Positions 22,736-32,065 of a stretch of 42,143 nucleotides of DNA are shown here, in pieces. Within the stretch, counting starts at the first letter, position 1. Every line of letters begins with the position of its first letter. The DNA is from Clostridia bacterium. Its GTDB lineage: Bacteria; Bacillota; Clostridia; Oscillospirales; CAG-272. The notes below the pieces were generated by a model. That model saw only the letters and a list, made by a program, of their open reading frames with translations. It made no database searches and had not been told where the DNA came from. The stretch spans positions 1-42,143 of the forward strand of contig JAFWPR010000131.1 in assembly GCA_017545225.1 (NCBI GenBank), written 5' to 3'. Position numbers and translations under genes: made by a program.

Positions 22736-24028
22736 CTATGCGTTTGCTTTTTTGACGTCCGGATCCGGAAGAAGGACCTTCTTGACGTCGGCGCCGAGAC
22801 CGCGGAGTTTGCCAACCGCGTCGTCGTAGCCGCGCTCTATCAGATTGACTCCGGTGATCTCGCTGACGCCTTCGCAGGTCAGAGCCGCGATTACGACGGC
22901 GATGCCGCCGCGGAGGTCGACCGCCATAAGAGGCGCCGCCGAAAGCGGAGTTCCGCCTTCGATCGAAACGATCCTGCCGTCGACTTTTATCTTCGCGCCC
23001 ATCCTCTTGAGTTCCTCAACGTACCTGAAACGGTTGTCGAAGATCGACTCGTTGATGAAGCTCGTTCCCTTCGCGCAGCAAAGCAGAGCGCACATCTGCG
23101 GATGCATATCGGTCGGGAAACCGGGATAAGGAAGCGTTTTTACGTTGGTATGTCTGAGTTCTCCGGGAACGGAGACGTGGACAGCGTCGTCGTACTCGTC
23201 GATGACGACCCCCGCCTCTTCAAGTTTCGCGGCGATGGACTCAAGGTGCTTGGGGATGACGTTCGTAACGCGGACGGATCCGTGAGTCGCGGCTGCCGCG
23301 ACCATGTACGAGCCCGCCTCGATCATATCGGGGATGATGGCGTAATTCGTGCCGTGAAGCTGATCGACGCCCTTGATCTTGATAACGTTGGAGCCCGCGC
23401 CGCTTATACGCGCGCCGCAGCTGTTGAGGAAGTTCGCGCAGTCGACGATGTGAGGTTCTCTGGCGGCGTTTTCGATGACCGTCATGCCCTCGCACGTCGC
23501 GGCGGCGATCATAACGTTGAGCGTCGCTCCGACGGTCGAGACGTCGAAGTAGATGTTCGCGCCTCTGGCTCTGCCGGTCGGCGAGGTTATCTCGACGTAT
23601 CCGCCGTCCGTGACGACGGTACCGCCGAGCGCTTCAAAACCTTTGATGTGCTGGTCGATCGGGCGGACGCCGAAATCGCACCCGCCGGGATACGCCACCC
23701 GGGATCTGCCGAATCTTCCGAATTCGGCTCCGAGCAGATAGTACGAGCCGCGGAGCTGTCTGACGAGAGAGTATTCGGATATTCCGCACTCGACGTCGGT
23801 ACAGTCGATCTCTACGGTCGTTTTCGTCAGGTTGCGGATACGGGCGCCGATACCGCGAAGGATATCGAAGCTGTGTCTCACGTCGCTGACGCACGGTACG
23901 TTCTCTATGATACACTTGTCTCGAACAAGAACACACGCGTAGATTATGGGGAGGGCGGCGTTTTTGGAGCCGCTGACCTCGACGCATCCGCAAAGGGGAT
24001 GCCCGCCTCTTACGAGTATCTTTTCCAT
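22736..24028 (-). CDS. murA: UDP-N-acetylglucosamine 1-carboxyvinyltransferase
   Basis: A 430-residue enzyme that transfers enolpyruvate from phosphoenolpyruvate to UDP-GlcNAc, the first committed step of peptidoglycan synthesis. Lys22 in GSKNAALP and active-site Cys117 in YPGGCDFGVRPIDQH are visible; Cys at this position is the residue targeted by fosfomycin in sensitive enzymes, so no natural Cys-to-Asp change is seen. The C-terminal TEG-like segments DMHPQMCALLCCA and IFDNRFRYVEELKRMGA are typical. AAGGA lies upstream of the ATG. It leads the unit murA-DUF1858-trmK-nif3-antiporter, driven by the promoter near 24121. Confidence 0.96.
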   Translation of the reverse strand: MEKILVRGGHPLCGCVEVSGSKNAALPIIYACVLVRDKCIIENVPCVSDVRHSFDILRGIGARIRNLTKTTVEIDCTDVECGISEYSLVRQLRGSYYLLGAEFGRFGRSRVAYPGGCDFGVRPIDQHIKGFEALGGTVVTDGGYVEITSPTGRARGANIYFDVSTVGATLNVMIAAATCEGMTVIENAAREPHIVDCANFLNSCGARISGAGSNVIKIKGVDQLHGTNYAIIPDMIEAGSYMVAAAATHGSVRVTNVIPKHLESIAAKLEEAGVVIDEYDDAVHVSVPGELRHTNVKTLPYPGFPTDMHPQMCALLCCAKGTSFINESIFDNRFRYVEELKRMGAKIKVDGRIVSIEGGTPLSAAPLMAVDLRGGIAVVIAALTCEGVSEITGVNLIERGYDDAVGKLRGLGADVKKVLLPDPDVKKANA

Positions 24029-24330
24029 TCCGAAAATTTCCTTTTTGAGGGATTTGATTTATAGGTCTTTCACGAATAACGGGGCCGGAGGCCCCGATAG
24101 GGGACAGTTCAACGCATACCATTATATCAGCATCGGAGCAAAAATGGAAGAGTTTAGCCTATGATTTTCACGATTTTAATAAATATTGTCGATTTACACA
24201 ATTTTCACGGCAAAGATTCGTTCAGTTCATACATTTGCCTAAAATGAGGACCCGCAAATACGTTTTTGCCGAAAATGGTCTCGCGACGCCTCCCCGAATA
24301 TATTCTATTCGTCTTTTGACAGTATAGTTC
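24029..24330. other. Non-coding leader region of murA
   Basis: No gene is seen. On the minus strand there is a 7-bp GC-rich hairpin at 24080-24096 (loop GGA) in the expected 5' leader, about 50 bases before the start codon. A second possible promoter is TTGTGT (24196-24201), 17 bases, then TAAAAT (24173-24178). No clear terminator was seen after the DUF3810 gene, and no known riboswitch was recognised. Confidence 0.5.
24121..24129 (-). promoter_or_regulatory. Extended -10 promoter of murA
   Basis: TATAAT (24121-24126) preceded by TGA on the minus strand. No good -35 box is present at 17 bases, as often for extended -10 promoters. It gives a 5' leader of roughly 85 bases. Confidence 0.55.
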
Positions 24331-25488
24331 TCAGTTGCCCGCGAGATGGTACGCGATCGCGAGATCCGCGACCAGTCCGTAGCTCTTTACGCCCTCTGTT
24401 CCCTGAATGACGAGATAGCCGTCGTTAATTTTCTCGGCTACCTTAGAGGCGGTCGAGTTCCTGTACTTTGCGAAAAACGCAGAGTACGCCTTCAACTCGA
24501 GGCGCACTGCGTTATCAAGCGAGGACGCCGCTTCATTGTAGAGATCCTTCGACGCGCTCCAGAGCGGGTCGGCGAGGTATTCGTACATATTCAGATAACC
24601 GCAGTAACGCAGATACGGATCGTCGGATCGGATCAGGACGAGATACGCGACGAAGTTCGCCTCGTCCTCGCGCGCTATTCCGCGCTGGTGAGCCATCTCG
24701 TGCGCCGTTGAGAAGACGTTGACGAAATCGGGATAGTTCGTGTTGAGATTCGCCTCTCCGGTGTAGAACGAGAAGACGCCGGAGATGTGAGTGTACGTCA
24801 TGACCGGGGAGACGAGGAGCCGTTTGACCGGCGCTTTGAAATTCTTGATAAAGGGATAATCGGCGCAGACCTTGTCGTAAGCCTCAGTTATCTTCGAGAC
24901 TGTCTCTTCATGAGAGTACGGCACGACGGACGCGCCGTCAGAGCGGAACGAAACTTCGGGCACTTCGGCGTTCAGCCGTCCGATCACGGTTTCCGTGACC
25001 GAATACAGCGTTTCCGCATCCGTCTTTTCTACCTTAAGTCCCATTCTGGCGGGAAGTCTGGTGGTCCGGTAACCCGCCGCAAAATCGAAGACGAAAAGCG
25101 AATACATCAGGGCGGCGACCGAGAGGATCGCGCAGAGCGAACGGATGAATCCGCGCTTCGCGCGGCTCATATAACGCCAAACCCCCCTGAGAACGAGGAA
25201 CAGGATGACAGGAGCGGCAAGGATGACGAGTTCCGCGAGCGACGCCGGGTAGATCGAGGTGATCTTGGCGAGCACGAATCTTATTCCCGCCGATACCGTT
25301 CCGTTGAACGCGCCGGCGAACGACGGAGACAGATACAGCGCGACGTGAACGCCGACCGCCGCGAGAGCTGCTGCAAAGAATACGAAAGACCACACGGTCA
25401 TTATCCTGAAAATGCCGCGCTTTTCCCTGCCCGGGCGTATTTCCTCTTCGGGCTCCGTTTGTATCATCTTTTCTTCGTCAGCAGTCAT
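24331..25488 (-). CDS. DUF3810 membrane protein with HExxH metalloprotease-like motif
   Basis: A 385-residue protein. A charged N-terminus is followed by three hydrophobic segments (about 28-52, 78-100 and 115-135), then a soluble domain. HEMAHQRGIAREDEANF provides HExxH plus a downstream Glu, the gluzincin-like zinc-ligand pattern, and GVFSFYTGEANLN precedes it. These features match DUF3810, for which no substrate is known. Its ATG overlaps the stop of the pseudouridine synthase gene (ATGA), so it is the last gene of the exporter operon. Protease activity is inferred from the motif only. Confidence 0.88.
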   Translation of the reverse strand: MTADEEKMIQTEPEEEIRPGREKRGIFRIMTVWSFVFFAAALAAVGVHVALYLSPSFAGAFNGTVSAGIRFVLAKITSIYPASLAELVILAAPVILFLVLRGVWRYMSRAKRGFIRSLCAILSVAALMYSLFVFDFAAGYRTTRLPARMGLKVEKTDAETLYSVTETVIGRLNAEVPEVSFRSDGASVVPYSHEETVSKITEAYDKVCADYPFIKNFKAPVKRLLVSPVMTYTHISGVFSFYTGEANLNTNYPDFVNVFSTAHEMAHQRGIAREDEANFVAYLVLIRSDDPYLRYCGYLNMYEYLADPLWSASKDLYNEAASSLDNAVRLELKAYSAFFAKYRNSTASKVAEKINDGYLVIQGTEGVKSYGLVADLAIAYHLAGN

Positions 25489-26411
25489 ATCGGTTCCTCT
25501 TTCAGTTCTTTGTCAATGTCAACGCCGGAAAAAACTCCCGCGATCAGATTTTTCATATCGTCCGGCAGCGGCGCCCTCACGGTCACCGTCTCCCCGGTTT
25601 TCGGGTGCGGAAAGACGGTCGCGGCGCAGTGGAGCGCCTGACGTCCAATCAGCGGCGACAAAGTGCCGTACAGATCGTCGCCCGTCAAAGGGTGGCCGGC
25701 GTCCGACGCGTGGACTCTTATCTGATGCGTCCTTCCCGTCTCGGGGGCGACGAGCAAAAGCGATTTTTCGTTTTGCGACGCGATAACGCGGTATCTTGTC
25801 GCGGACGGCTTGCCGTCCTCGTCAACTCTGCGCGTGATTATGCTCGTCGGCGAGCGGCCTATCGGTTTATCCCATACGCCTTCGCCCTCAGCCATCTTTC
25901 CGTCGGCGACGGCGACGTAGATCTTTTTGATCTTTCCCTCAGTCATCGCGCGGTACATTTTGTAGGATGCGTCGCGCGTGTTCGACGTGAGCATACAGCC
26001 GCTGGTGTCGCGGTCGAGGCGGTTCACGGGGCGGAAAACGTAATTCTTTTCGCGGTATCTGAACGCCAGAGCGTTCGACACCGTGTCGTCCCTGTGACCG
26101 TGCGAAGGGTGAGCCGGCATCCCCGCGGGCTTGTTGACCGCGGTGACGTATTCGTCCTCGTATATCACTTCGATCGGGATATCGACGGGGACCGTGTAAG
26201 GGCTGACGTCGTCCTCTTTGTCCTCGACGCCGAGGGTCAGCACGTCCCCCTCTTTCATCTCATAGCGGACCGTCACGAACGAGCCGTTCACGAGGATACC
26301 GCCCTCGGAGAACTTCAGTTTCTTGATCATCGCGGAGGAATAGCCGAGGCGGCGCGTGAGGTATTCCCTCACCGTGAGCCCCGCGAGGTCTTTGTCAACG
26401 AGAATATCCAA
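25485..26411 (-). CDS. RluA-family pseudouridine synthase
   Basis: A 308-residue RNA-modifying enzyme. An S4-like RNA-binding domain occupies about 1-65 (GLTVREYLTRRLGYSS, then GGILVNGSFV). The catalytic domain follows, with NKPAGMPAHPS and the active-site Asp133 in NRLDRDTSG; the usual HRLD has Asn in place of His here. PETGRTHQIRVH and HPLTGDDLYG are also canonical. It isomerises uridine in rRNA or tRNA; which site cannot be told. Its stop overlaps the DUF3810 start, and it begins 9 bases after the small upstream gene. Confidence 0.93.
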   Translation of the reverse strand: MDILVDKDLAGLTVREYLTRRLGYSSAMIKKLKFSEGGILVNGSFVTVRYEMKEGDVLTLGVEDKEDDVSPYTVPVDIPIEVIYEDEYVTAVNKPAGMPAHPSHGHRDDTVSNALAFRYREKNYVFRPVNRLDRDTSGCMLTSNTRDASYKMYRAMTEGKIKKIYVAVADGKMAEGEGVWDKPIGRSPTSIITRRVDEDGKPSATRYRVIASQNEKSLLLVAPETGRTHQIRVHASDAGHPLTGDDLYGTLSPLIGRQALHCAATVFPHPKTGETVTVRAPLPDDMKNLIAGVFSGVDIDKELKEEPI

Positions 26412-26420
26412 AACCTCACC

Positions 26421-26765
26421 TCAGTCTTCGAGTTTGCGGTAGTAACTGTAGTAGGCGACGACGGTGCGCTCGCCTTCATCGGCGTCCGGATCGGGGAAAG
26501 TTAAGACGACTCCGTCGAGCGACATCAGCTCCCACGCCTTCATCGCGAAGATATTGGTCCGGACGAGGATCTCCTGACCGGAATAAACGATGAGCTCGTC
26601 TCCCTTCAGGATGATCGCGCCGGATTTGCCGATCACTTCCTCGATACCGTTTATTCTTTCCGTGACGCATTTCAGCGCCATCCCGTCGAGGTGGCGCGCC
26701 ATATCCTTTTTATATCTTTTGCTGTCTGGGTTTTTCGATTTCGTAAAGCTTTTATCCCTGCCCAT
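26421..26765 (-). CDS. Conserved-looking small protein of unknown function
   Basis: A 114-residue protein that I do not recognise. The first 30 residues are rich in Lys/Arg/Ser, then a beta-rich middle (GAIILKGDELIVYSGQEILV) and an acidic stretch (DPDADEGE) before an aromatic YYSYYRKLED end. No membrane helix, signal peptide or cysteine cluster is seen. Its ATG lies inside the end of the ABC transporter gene, overlapping by 14 bases, and it ends 9 bases before the pseudouridine synthase, so it is certainly in the operon. Overlap at both joints argues for a real, translated gene. Confidence 0.7.
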   Translation of the reverse strand: MGRDKSFTKSKNPDSKRYKKDMARHLDGMALKCVTERINGIEEVIGKSGAIILKGDELIVYSGQEILVRTNIFAMKAWELMSLDGVVLTFPDPDADEGERTVVAYYSYYRKLED

Positions 26766-28515
26766 CGCTCACACCTCTGAGGAGACTGTCGTAAAGTTCC
26801 CTGTAAAATCCGCCCGCCTCGAGCAGTTCGCGGTGCGTGCCGCGCTCGACGATCTCGCCGCCGCGCATCACGAGGATGACGTCGGCGTCCTTGACCGTGG
26901 AGAGACGGTGAGCGACGATGAACGCCGTCTTGCCCGCCATAAGATCTTCAAACGACTTCGATATTTCGAGTTCCGTGCGTGTGTCGATCGACGAGGTCGC
27001 CTCGTCGAGGATCAACATCGGCGGAGCGGTCAGCATCACGCGCGCGACGGAGATCAGCTGGCGCTGACCCGCGGAGAGCGCGCCGCCGTCCTCGGACAGG
27101 ACGGTGTCGTATCCGTGCGGAAGTTTCATTATGAACGAATGGGCGCGGACGGCCTTCGCCGCCTCGGCGATCTCTTCGTCGGTCGCGTCCGGTTTGCCGA
27201 GCGCGATATTGTCCCTGACAGTGGCTTCGCGTATCCACGTGTCCTGCAGGACCATCCCGAACGAGCGTCTGACGTCGACGCGCCTGACCGCGGACGTATC
27301 TTCGCCGTCAAGCGTTATTTTTCCCGAGTCGGGCTCGTAATATCGCATGAGGAGATTTATGAGCGTCGTCTTGCCGCAACCGGTCGGTCCGACGACGGCG
27401 ACGTGGCTGCCCGGTGGGACCGAAAGGTTTATATCGCGAAGAACGGGTCTGTCTTTGAAATACGAGAAGTTGACGTTGTCAAGTTCGACGGCTCCTTTTA
27501 CGGCGGGAAGCTCGCGCCCCTCGTCGGATGGAGTCTCGCGCTCCGCGTCGATGACCTCGAAGACCCGCTCGGCGCAAGCGAGCGCGCCCTGAAATTCGGA
27601 GATGACTCCTGATATTTCGTTGAACGGCTTGGTGTACTGCGACGCGTAGGCGAGGAAACTCGAAAGGACGCCGACCGTGATCGCTCCGCTCACCGCGAAG
27701 AGCGCGCCGATCAGCGCGACGGAAGCGTAGACGATACTGTTGACGAGGCGCGTCGACGGGTTCACAAGCGACGAGAAGAACACGGCGCGGACCGTTTTCT
27801 TTTCATACCGTTCGTTGATATCGCGGAATTTTCGGCGAACGTCCTCTTCCCTGCCGAACGCCTTGACGACCTTCTGCGAGGAGATGATCTCCTCGGTGAA
27901 GGCGCCCTGCTCCTCTCTGACTTCCGCCTGCTCCTTGAAGTACCCGTATGTGCGGGAGGCGACGAAGCGCGAAACGAACAGAGAGATCGGCGTGAGGACG
28001 GCTACCGCCGCCGCGATGACCGGGTTGAGCCGGATCATGAACACGAGCGTCGCCGCGACCGTCACGACGCCGGTGAAGAGATGCGAGGCGCCGAGCAGAA
28101 GACCGTCCGAGACCGCGTCGACGTCGGTGATGACGCGGCTGACGAGTCCGCCGTGAGCGCGGCTGTCGAAATACGAAACGGGAACGGCCTGCAGCGTTCT
28201 GAACGCGGCGCGGCGAAGATCGCGCGTTACGTTATAGGTTATCCTGTTGTTGACGACGGTCATCAGCCACTGAAAGACCGCCGACAGCGCCGCCGCTCCG
28301 GCGATCGCCCAAAGGATCGGACCGATACCGTCCCGATCGACCGCGCCCGCTCCGACCATAAGGTCGACGGCGCGCCCGACGAGCACGGGGATCGCAGGCG
28401 TCAGGGAGACGCCGACTATCCCGAAGATCACCGAGAGAACGAGAGAAAACCGATACGGTTTCAACGAGGCGAAGATCCGCTTTATTACGGCGGAACGGGA
28501 AACTTTATTCTTCAT
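26752..28515 (-). CDS. ABC exporter half, catalytically canonical subunit
   Basis: A 587-residue half transporter: a six-helix exporter membrane domain (about 1-320) and a nucleotide-binding domain. Motifs are Walker A GPTGCGKTT, the signature LSAGQRQ, Walker B MLILDE with the catalytic Glu, and the switch His in AHRLST. Its start overlaps the stop of the partner gene (ATGA). With its neighbour it matches the TM287/288 or BmrC/D heterodimer plan, in which this subunit carries the active consensus site. Substrates of such exporters are often drugs or lipids, but nothing in the window identifies one. Confidence 0.92.
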   Translation of the reverse strand: MKNKVSRSAVIKRIFASLKPYRFSLVLSVIFGIVGVSLTPAIPVLVGRAVDLMVGAGAVDRDGIGPILWAIAGAAALSAVFQWLMTVVNNRITYNVTRDLRRAAFRTLQAVPVSYFDSRAHGGLVSRVITDVDAVSDGLLLGASHLFTGVVTVAATLVFMIRLNPVIAAAVAVLTPISLFVSRFVASRTYGYFKEQAEVREEQGAFTEEIISSQKVVKAFGREEDVRRKFRDINERYEKKTVRAVFFSSLVNPSTRLVNSIVYASVALIGALFAVSGAITVGVLSSFLAYASQYTKPFNEISGVISEFQGALACAERVFEVIDAERETPSDEGRELPAVKGAVELDNVNFSYFKDRPVLRDINLSVPPGSHVAVVGPTGCGKTTLINLLMRYYEPDSGKITLDGEDTSAVRRVDVRRSFGMVLQDTWIREATVRDNIALGKPDATDEEIAEAAKAVRAHSFIMKLPHGYDTVLSEDGGALSAGQRQLISVARVMLTAPPMLILDEATSSIDTRTELEISKSFEDLMAGKTAFIVAHRLSTVKDADVILVMRGGEIVERGTHRELLEAGGFYRELYDSLLRGVSDGQG

Positions 28516-30245
28516 CCGCTCACCTCCCCGCCCGAAACGGCGTCGTGTATCTCGCGGTACACGGGGCAGGACGCGAGAAGCTCGTCGTGGCGGCCGATTC
28601 CCGCGACCTCGCCGTCTTCGAGAACGATGATGAGATCGGCGTCTTTCACCGAGCCCGTTCGCTGCGACACGATGAAAACGGTGGGATCATAGTCGAGCGA
28701 GGCGATATTGCGGCGGAGTTTCGCGTCCGTCGCGTAGTCGAGCGCGGAGGATGAGTCGTCGAGGATGAGGATCTCGGGACGGCGGACGAGCGCGCGGGCG
28801 ACGGTGAGCCGCTGGCGCTGACCGCCCGAGAAATTCCGTCCGTACTGCGCGACGGGAGCGTCGAGTCCGCCGTGCGTTTCAAGAAGATCGTCCACGCACG
28901 CGAGGCGCATCGCCTCGGTCAGTTCTTCGTCCGTCGCGTCGGGATTGCCGAAAAGAAGATTGTCGCGCAGCGTCCCTTTGAAGAGAACGGCCTTCTGCGG
29001 CGCGACTCCGCAGCGTCCGCGCAGGGACGCGGCGTCGGTCTCTCTTACGTCGACTCCGTCGACGAGAACGGCTCCCGATCTTACGTCGTAAAAGCGCGGA
29101 ATGAGGTCAACGAGCGTCGATTTGCCCGAACCGGTCGAGCCGATCACGCCGACCGTCTGACCGGGATAAGCGGAGAACGAAACGGACGACAGCGCGGGCT
29201 CGGAACCCTCGCCGTATCCCGCCGACACGTTGTCGAAACGGACGCGCGGAACGTCTCCGCCGCACGGAACGGACGGGCTGCAGGGCGGGACCTCCGTCTT
29301 CGAATCCGTTTTCTCGTTCAGGAACGCCGATACCCTGCCGGCGCACGCCCAGGAGCGCGAGAGCATGACGATGAGGCCCGCCAGTTTCAGAAGTTCGACG
29401 AGCATCTGGGTCATATAGTTGTAAAGAGCGATGACCTGTCCCTGAGTCATCGCGCCCGCGTCGATGCGGACGGCTCCCGATCTCAGGATCAGGATGAGCG
29501 CGGTGTTGATGATCACGTAAGTCGCCGGGTTCAGCGCGCCGGAGATATTGCCGGCGATCTTCTGCAGACGGGAGTGCTTCGCCGTCGCCTCGTCGTACGT
29601 TTTTATCTCCTCTTTTTCACGCACGAACGCGCGGACGACCCGGACGCCCGTCATATTCTCCCGGGTGACGCCGGTCACGCGGTCGAGCGCGTTCTGGGAG
29701 CGGCGGAAAGCGGGAACGCCCGCGAGGACGACCGCCGCAGACGCGAGAAGAAGCGCCGCCACCGTAACGGTGAAGATCAGCGCGGAGCGCACGTCGATCG
29801 TGAACGCCATAACGACGGCTCCGACTACGATGAAGGGAGAGCGCAGGACGAGACGGAGAACGATGTTCAGACCGCTCTGCGCCTGCGCGGAGTCGGAGTT
29901 GAGCCTGTTGATGAGCGTCGGAGCGGTCGCGCGGTCGAGATCGGAATACGAGAGCGACTCGATCTTGTCGAAGACCTCCTTTCGCATACGCGTTCCGAAG
30001 CCAGCCGACGACTTAGCGGCGAAATACTGACCGAGGACGGCGAAAACGAAGCCGACGGCTCCGAGCGCCGCCATCAGGCAGATCATTTTTACGATATATC
30101 CCGTGTCCCCCGCGGGGATCGCGTAGTCGATGATCTTCGCGACTATCAGCGGGATGAGAAGCTCGAGGATCGCTTCCGCGAGTTTGAAAACGGGAGAGAG
30201 CACCGTCTCTTTTCGATAGCCCTTCGTAAACCTGAAAAGTTTCAC
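28512..30245 (-). CDS. ABC exporter half, degenerate-site subunit
   Basis: A 577-residue half transporter with an N-terminal six-helix domain and a nucleotide-binding domain: Walker A GSTGSGKST, signature FSGGQRQ and Walker B ILILDDSS. Asp replaces the catalytic Glu after Walker B, and the switch position reads SQRTGS instead of an H-loop His. Both changes are typical of the inactive site in heterodimeric exporters and support pairing with the next gene. The start is a GTG with GGGAGG 7 bases upstream. It is the first gene of its operon, transcribed from the promoter at 30285. Confidence 0.92.
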   Translation of the reverse strand: MKLFRFTKGYRKETVLSPVFKLAEAILELLIPLIVAKIIDYAIPAGDTGYIVKMICLMAALGAVGFVFAVLGQYFAAKSSAGFGTRMRKEVFDKIESLSYSDLDRATAPTLINRLNSDSAQAQSGLNIVLRLVLRSPFIVVGAVVMAFTIDVRSALIFTVTVAALLLASAAVVLAGVPAFRRSQNALDRVTGVTRENMTGVRVVRAFVREKEEIKTYDEATAKHSRLQKIAGNISGALNPATYVIINTALILILRSGAVRIDAGAMTQGQVIALYNYMTQMLVELLKLAGLIVMLSRSWACAGRVSAFLNEKTDSKTEVPPCSPSVPCGGDVPRVRFDNVSAGYGEGSEPALSSVSFSAYPGQTVGVIGSTGSGKSTLVDLIPRFYDVRSGAVLVDGVDVRETDAASLRGRCGVAPQKAVLFKGTLRDNLLFGNPDATDEELTEAMRLACVDDLLETHGGLDAPVAQYGRNFSGGQRQRLTVARALVRRPEILILDDSSSALDYATDAKLRRNIASLDYDPTVFIVSQRTGSVKDADLIIVLEDGEVAGIGRHDELLASCPVYREIHDAVSGGEVSG

Positions 30246-30284
30246 GGATCACCCTCCCTTCGATGATGATATTTCTCCATTATT

Positions 30285-30313
30285 ATGATACCGCGAAGCG
30301 GGTAAAAAGTCAA
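30285..30313 (-). promoter_or_regulatory. Predicted promoter of the ABC exporter operon
   Basis: TTGACT (30308-30313), a 17-base spacer and TATCAT (30285-30290). Its -35 box is 7 bases from that of the divergent fakA promoter. Confidence 0.7.
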
Positions 30314-30320
30314 GTCGCGA

Positions 30321-30349
30321 TTGACAAGGTACAGTATATATGGTATACT
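30321..30349 (+). promoter_or_regulatory. Predicted promoter of the fakA operon
   Basis: Consensus TTGACA (30321-30326), a 17-base spacer ending in TGG and TATACT (30344-30349). It excludes the in-frame upstream start at 30340 and supports the ATG at 30406. Confidence 0.8.
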
Positions 30350-30405
30350 TAAGTTTGTATTATAATGTCGAAAAATCCGATCTTTTTTCATCAGGGGATT
30401 CGCCA

Positions 30406-32055
30406 ATGTACAAAGTAATCGTAGACGGTGAAATGTTCGTCAATATGATCTCTCTCGGCGCCGCGACTCTCGAGGAACACAGGGCCGAGATCAACGATCT
30501 GAACGTCTTTCCCATTCCCGACGGGGATACCGGGGACAACATGTGTATGACCATGGAGGCGGGTATCGCCAGCGTTACGGGCAAGAATACCCTCTCGATC
30601 GGCGAAGCGGCGTCCCTCATCTCGGACGGGATGCTTCTCGGCGCCAGAGGAAACTCCGGCGTTATCCTTTCGCGCATTTTCGCAGGCATCGCAAAAGGGC
30701 TGAAAGAACACGACAAAGCCGACGTGAAAGCGCTCGCGAACGCTTTCCGCATCGGGTCGGACGAGGCGTATCTCGCCGTGCCCGTGCCCGTCGACGGGAC
30801 GATACTCTCGGTTTATCGCGACGCCACTGAATACGCCCTCTCCCGCGTGTCGGAAGAAACGACGCTCGCGGAATATATGAACGATCTTCTCACGGAACTC
30901 CGTTCCTCCCTTTCGCGCACCCCCGACCTTCTCGACGTATTGAAGGAAGCGGGAGTCGTGGACAGCGGCGGCGCGGGGTTCGTTTACATTTCCGAGGGGA
31001 TGAAGAGAGCGATCGACGGAGAGATCGCGTCTCCCTCCGCTCCCGCGGCGCACCGCGAGGCGGGCCCGGATCTTTCCGCTTTCACCGAGGACAGCGTCCT
31101 CGAGTTCGGGTACTGCACGGAATTCCTGCTCCGTCTTCAGACGTCCAAGGTCGATATCGACTCGTTCGACGTTAAAGAACTTGTTTCCCTTCTCGAGGGG
31201 ATCGGCGGAGAATCGATCGTCGCCTTCCGCGAGGGATCGATAGTCAAAATCCACGTTCACACCCCGCGTCCGGGCGACGTACTCGATCTTTGCCAGCGGT
31301 TCGGCGAATTCCTGACGCTGAAGATCGAGAATATGAGTTTGCAGCACAACAACAGGATCGAAAAAGAAAAGGCCGCGCCGAAGAAGGTGCGCTCCAAATA
31401 CGGGATCGTCGCGGTCGCGGCGGGCGAAGGGATCAAGAACACGTTCTCCGAGCTCGGGTGCGACAAGGTGATCGACGGCGGGCGGCTGATGAACCCGTCC
31501 GCGGAGGATTTCGTCCGCGCGTTCGACGAGGTCAACGCGGACACGGTCTTCGTCTTCCCGAACAACTCGAACGTATTTCTGACGGCGACGCAGGCGGCGA
31601 AGCTCTACGAGGGGTGCCGCGCCGTCATACTTCCGACGAAATCGGTCGGCGAGGGGTATGCGGCGGTCTCGATGATCGATCTGTCCGGTGACGATCCGGA
31701 CGCCATAGCCGCCGAACTTGACGAAGTCATCGCCGGGGTCAAGACCGGCACCGTGTCGCAGGCGTCGAAGGACGTCACTCGGGACGGCGTGAAGATCGTC
31801 GCGGGCGATTACATAGGTTTTTCGGGCGGGGTGATCCTCACCGACGAAAAGACGAGATACGACGCCGCCGCCGCGCTCTGCGACGGGATGGGAGCGGGCG
31901 ATTTCGACATCATGCTCCTCATCACGGGCGAGGGCGTGACGGAAGAGGACGGCGAATCCCTGCGCGCGTCGTTCGCCGCTAAATACAAAAACACCGAGGT
32001 CATCACGATAGCGGGCGGTCAGCCGATCTACGACCTCATCATAGTTCTCGAATAA
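30406..32055 (+). CDS. fakA: Fatty acid kinase FakA-like (DAK2/YloV family)
   Basis: A 549-residue protein of the YloV/FakA type. An N-terminal DhaL-like (DAK2) kinase domain spans about 1-205, with nucleotide/metal ligands in PIPDGDTGDNM (Asp39, Asp41, Asp44) and GARGNSGVILS, and a second block VPVDGTILSV. The C-terminal half, a DegV-like fold region, contains NNSNVFLTATQAA and GGQPIYDLIIVLE. FakA phosphorylates fatty acids held by a FakB (DegV) protein to make acyl-phosphate, which PlsX/PlsY chemistry feeds into phospholipids. The ATG at 30406 follows AGGGG. fakB, plsX and acpP lie in the same operon, which strongly supports this role. Confidence 0.92.
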   Translation: MYKVIVDGEMFVNMISLGAATLEEHRAEINDLNVFPIPDGDTGDNMCMTMEAGIASVTGKNTLSIGEAASLISDGMLLGARGNSGVILSRIFAGIAKGLKEHDKADVKALANAFRIGSDEAYLAVPVPVDGTILSVYRDATEYALSRVSEETTLAEYMNDLLTELRSSLSRTPDLLDVLKEAGVVDSGGAGFVYISEGMKRAIDGEIASPSAPAAHREAGPDLSAFTEDSVLEFGYCTEFLLRLQTSKVDIDSFDVKELVSLLEGIGGESIVAFREGSIVKIHVHTPRPGDVLDLCQRFGEFLTLKIENMSLQHNNRIEKEKAAPKKVRSKYGIVAVAAGEGIKNTFSELGCDKVIDGGRLMNPSAEDFVRAFDEVNADTVFVFPNNSNVFLTATQAAKLYEGCRAVILPTKSVGEGYAAVSMIDLSGDDPDAIAAELDEVIAGVKTGTVSQASKDVTRDGVKIVAGDYIGFSGGVILTDEKTRYDAAAALCDGMGAGDFDIMLLITGEGVTEEDGESLRASFAAKYKNTEVITIAGGQPIYDLIIVLE

Positions 32056-32065
32056 TCCATAAAAG

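Noticed and set aside
24080..24114. murA leader hairpin as a riboswitch
   Set aside because: A single short GC hairpin matches no known riboswitch class.
28872..30266. 464-residue open frame on the plus strand, opposite an ABC exporter gene
   Set aside because: Its composition is that of an antisense frame of G+C-rich DNA, and the minus-strand gene has all ABC motifs.
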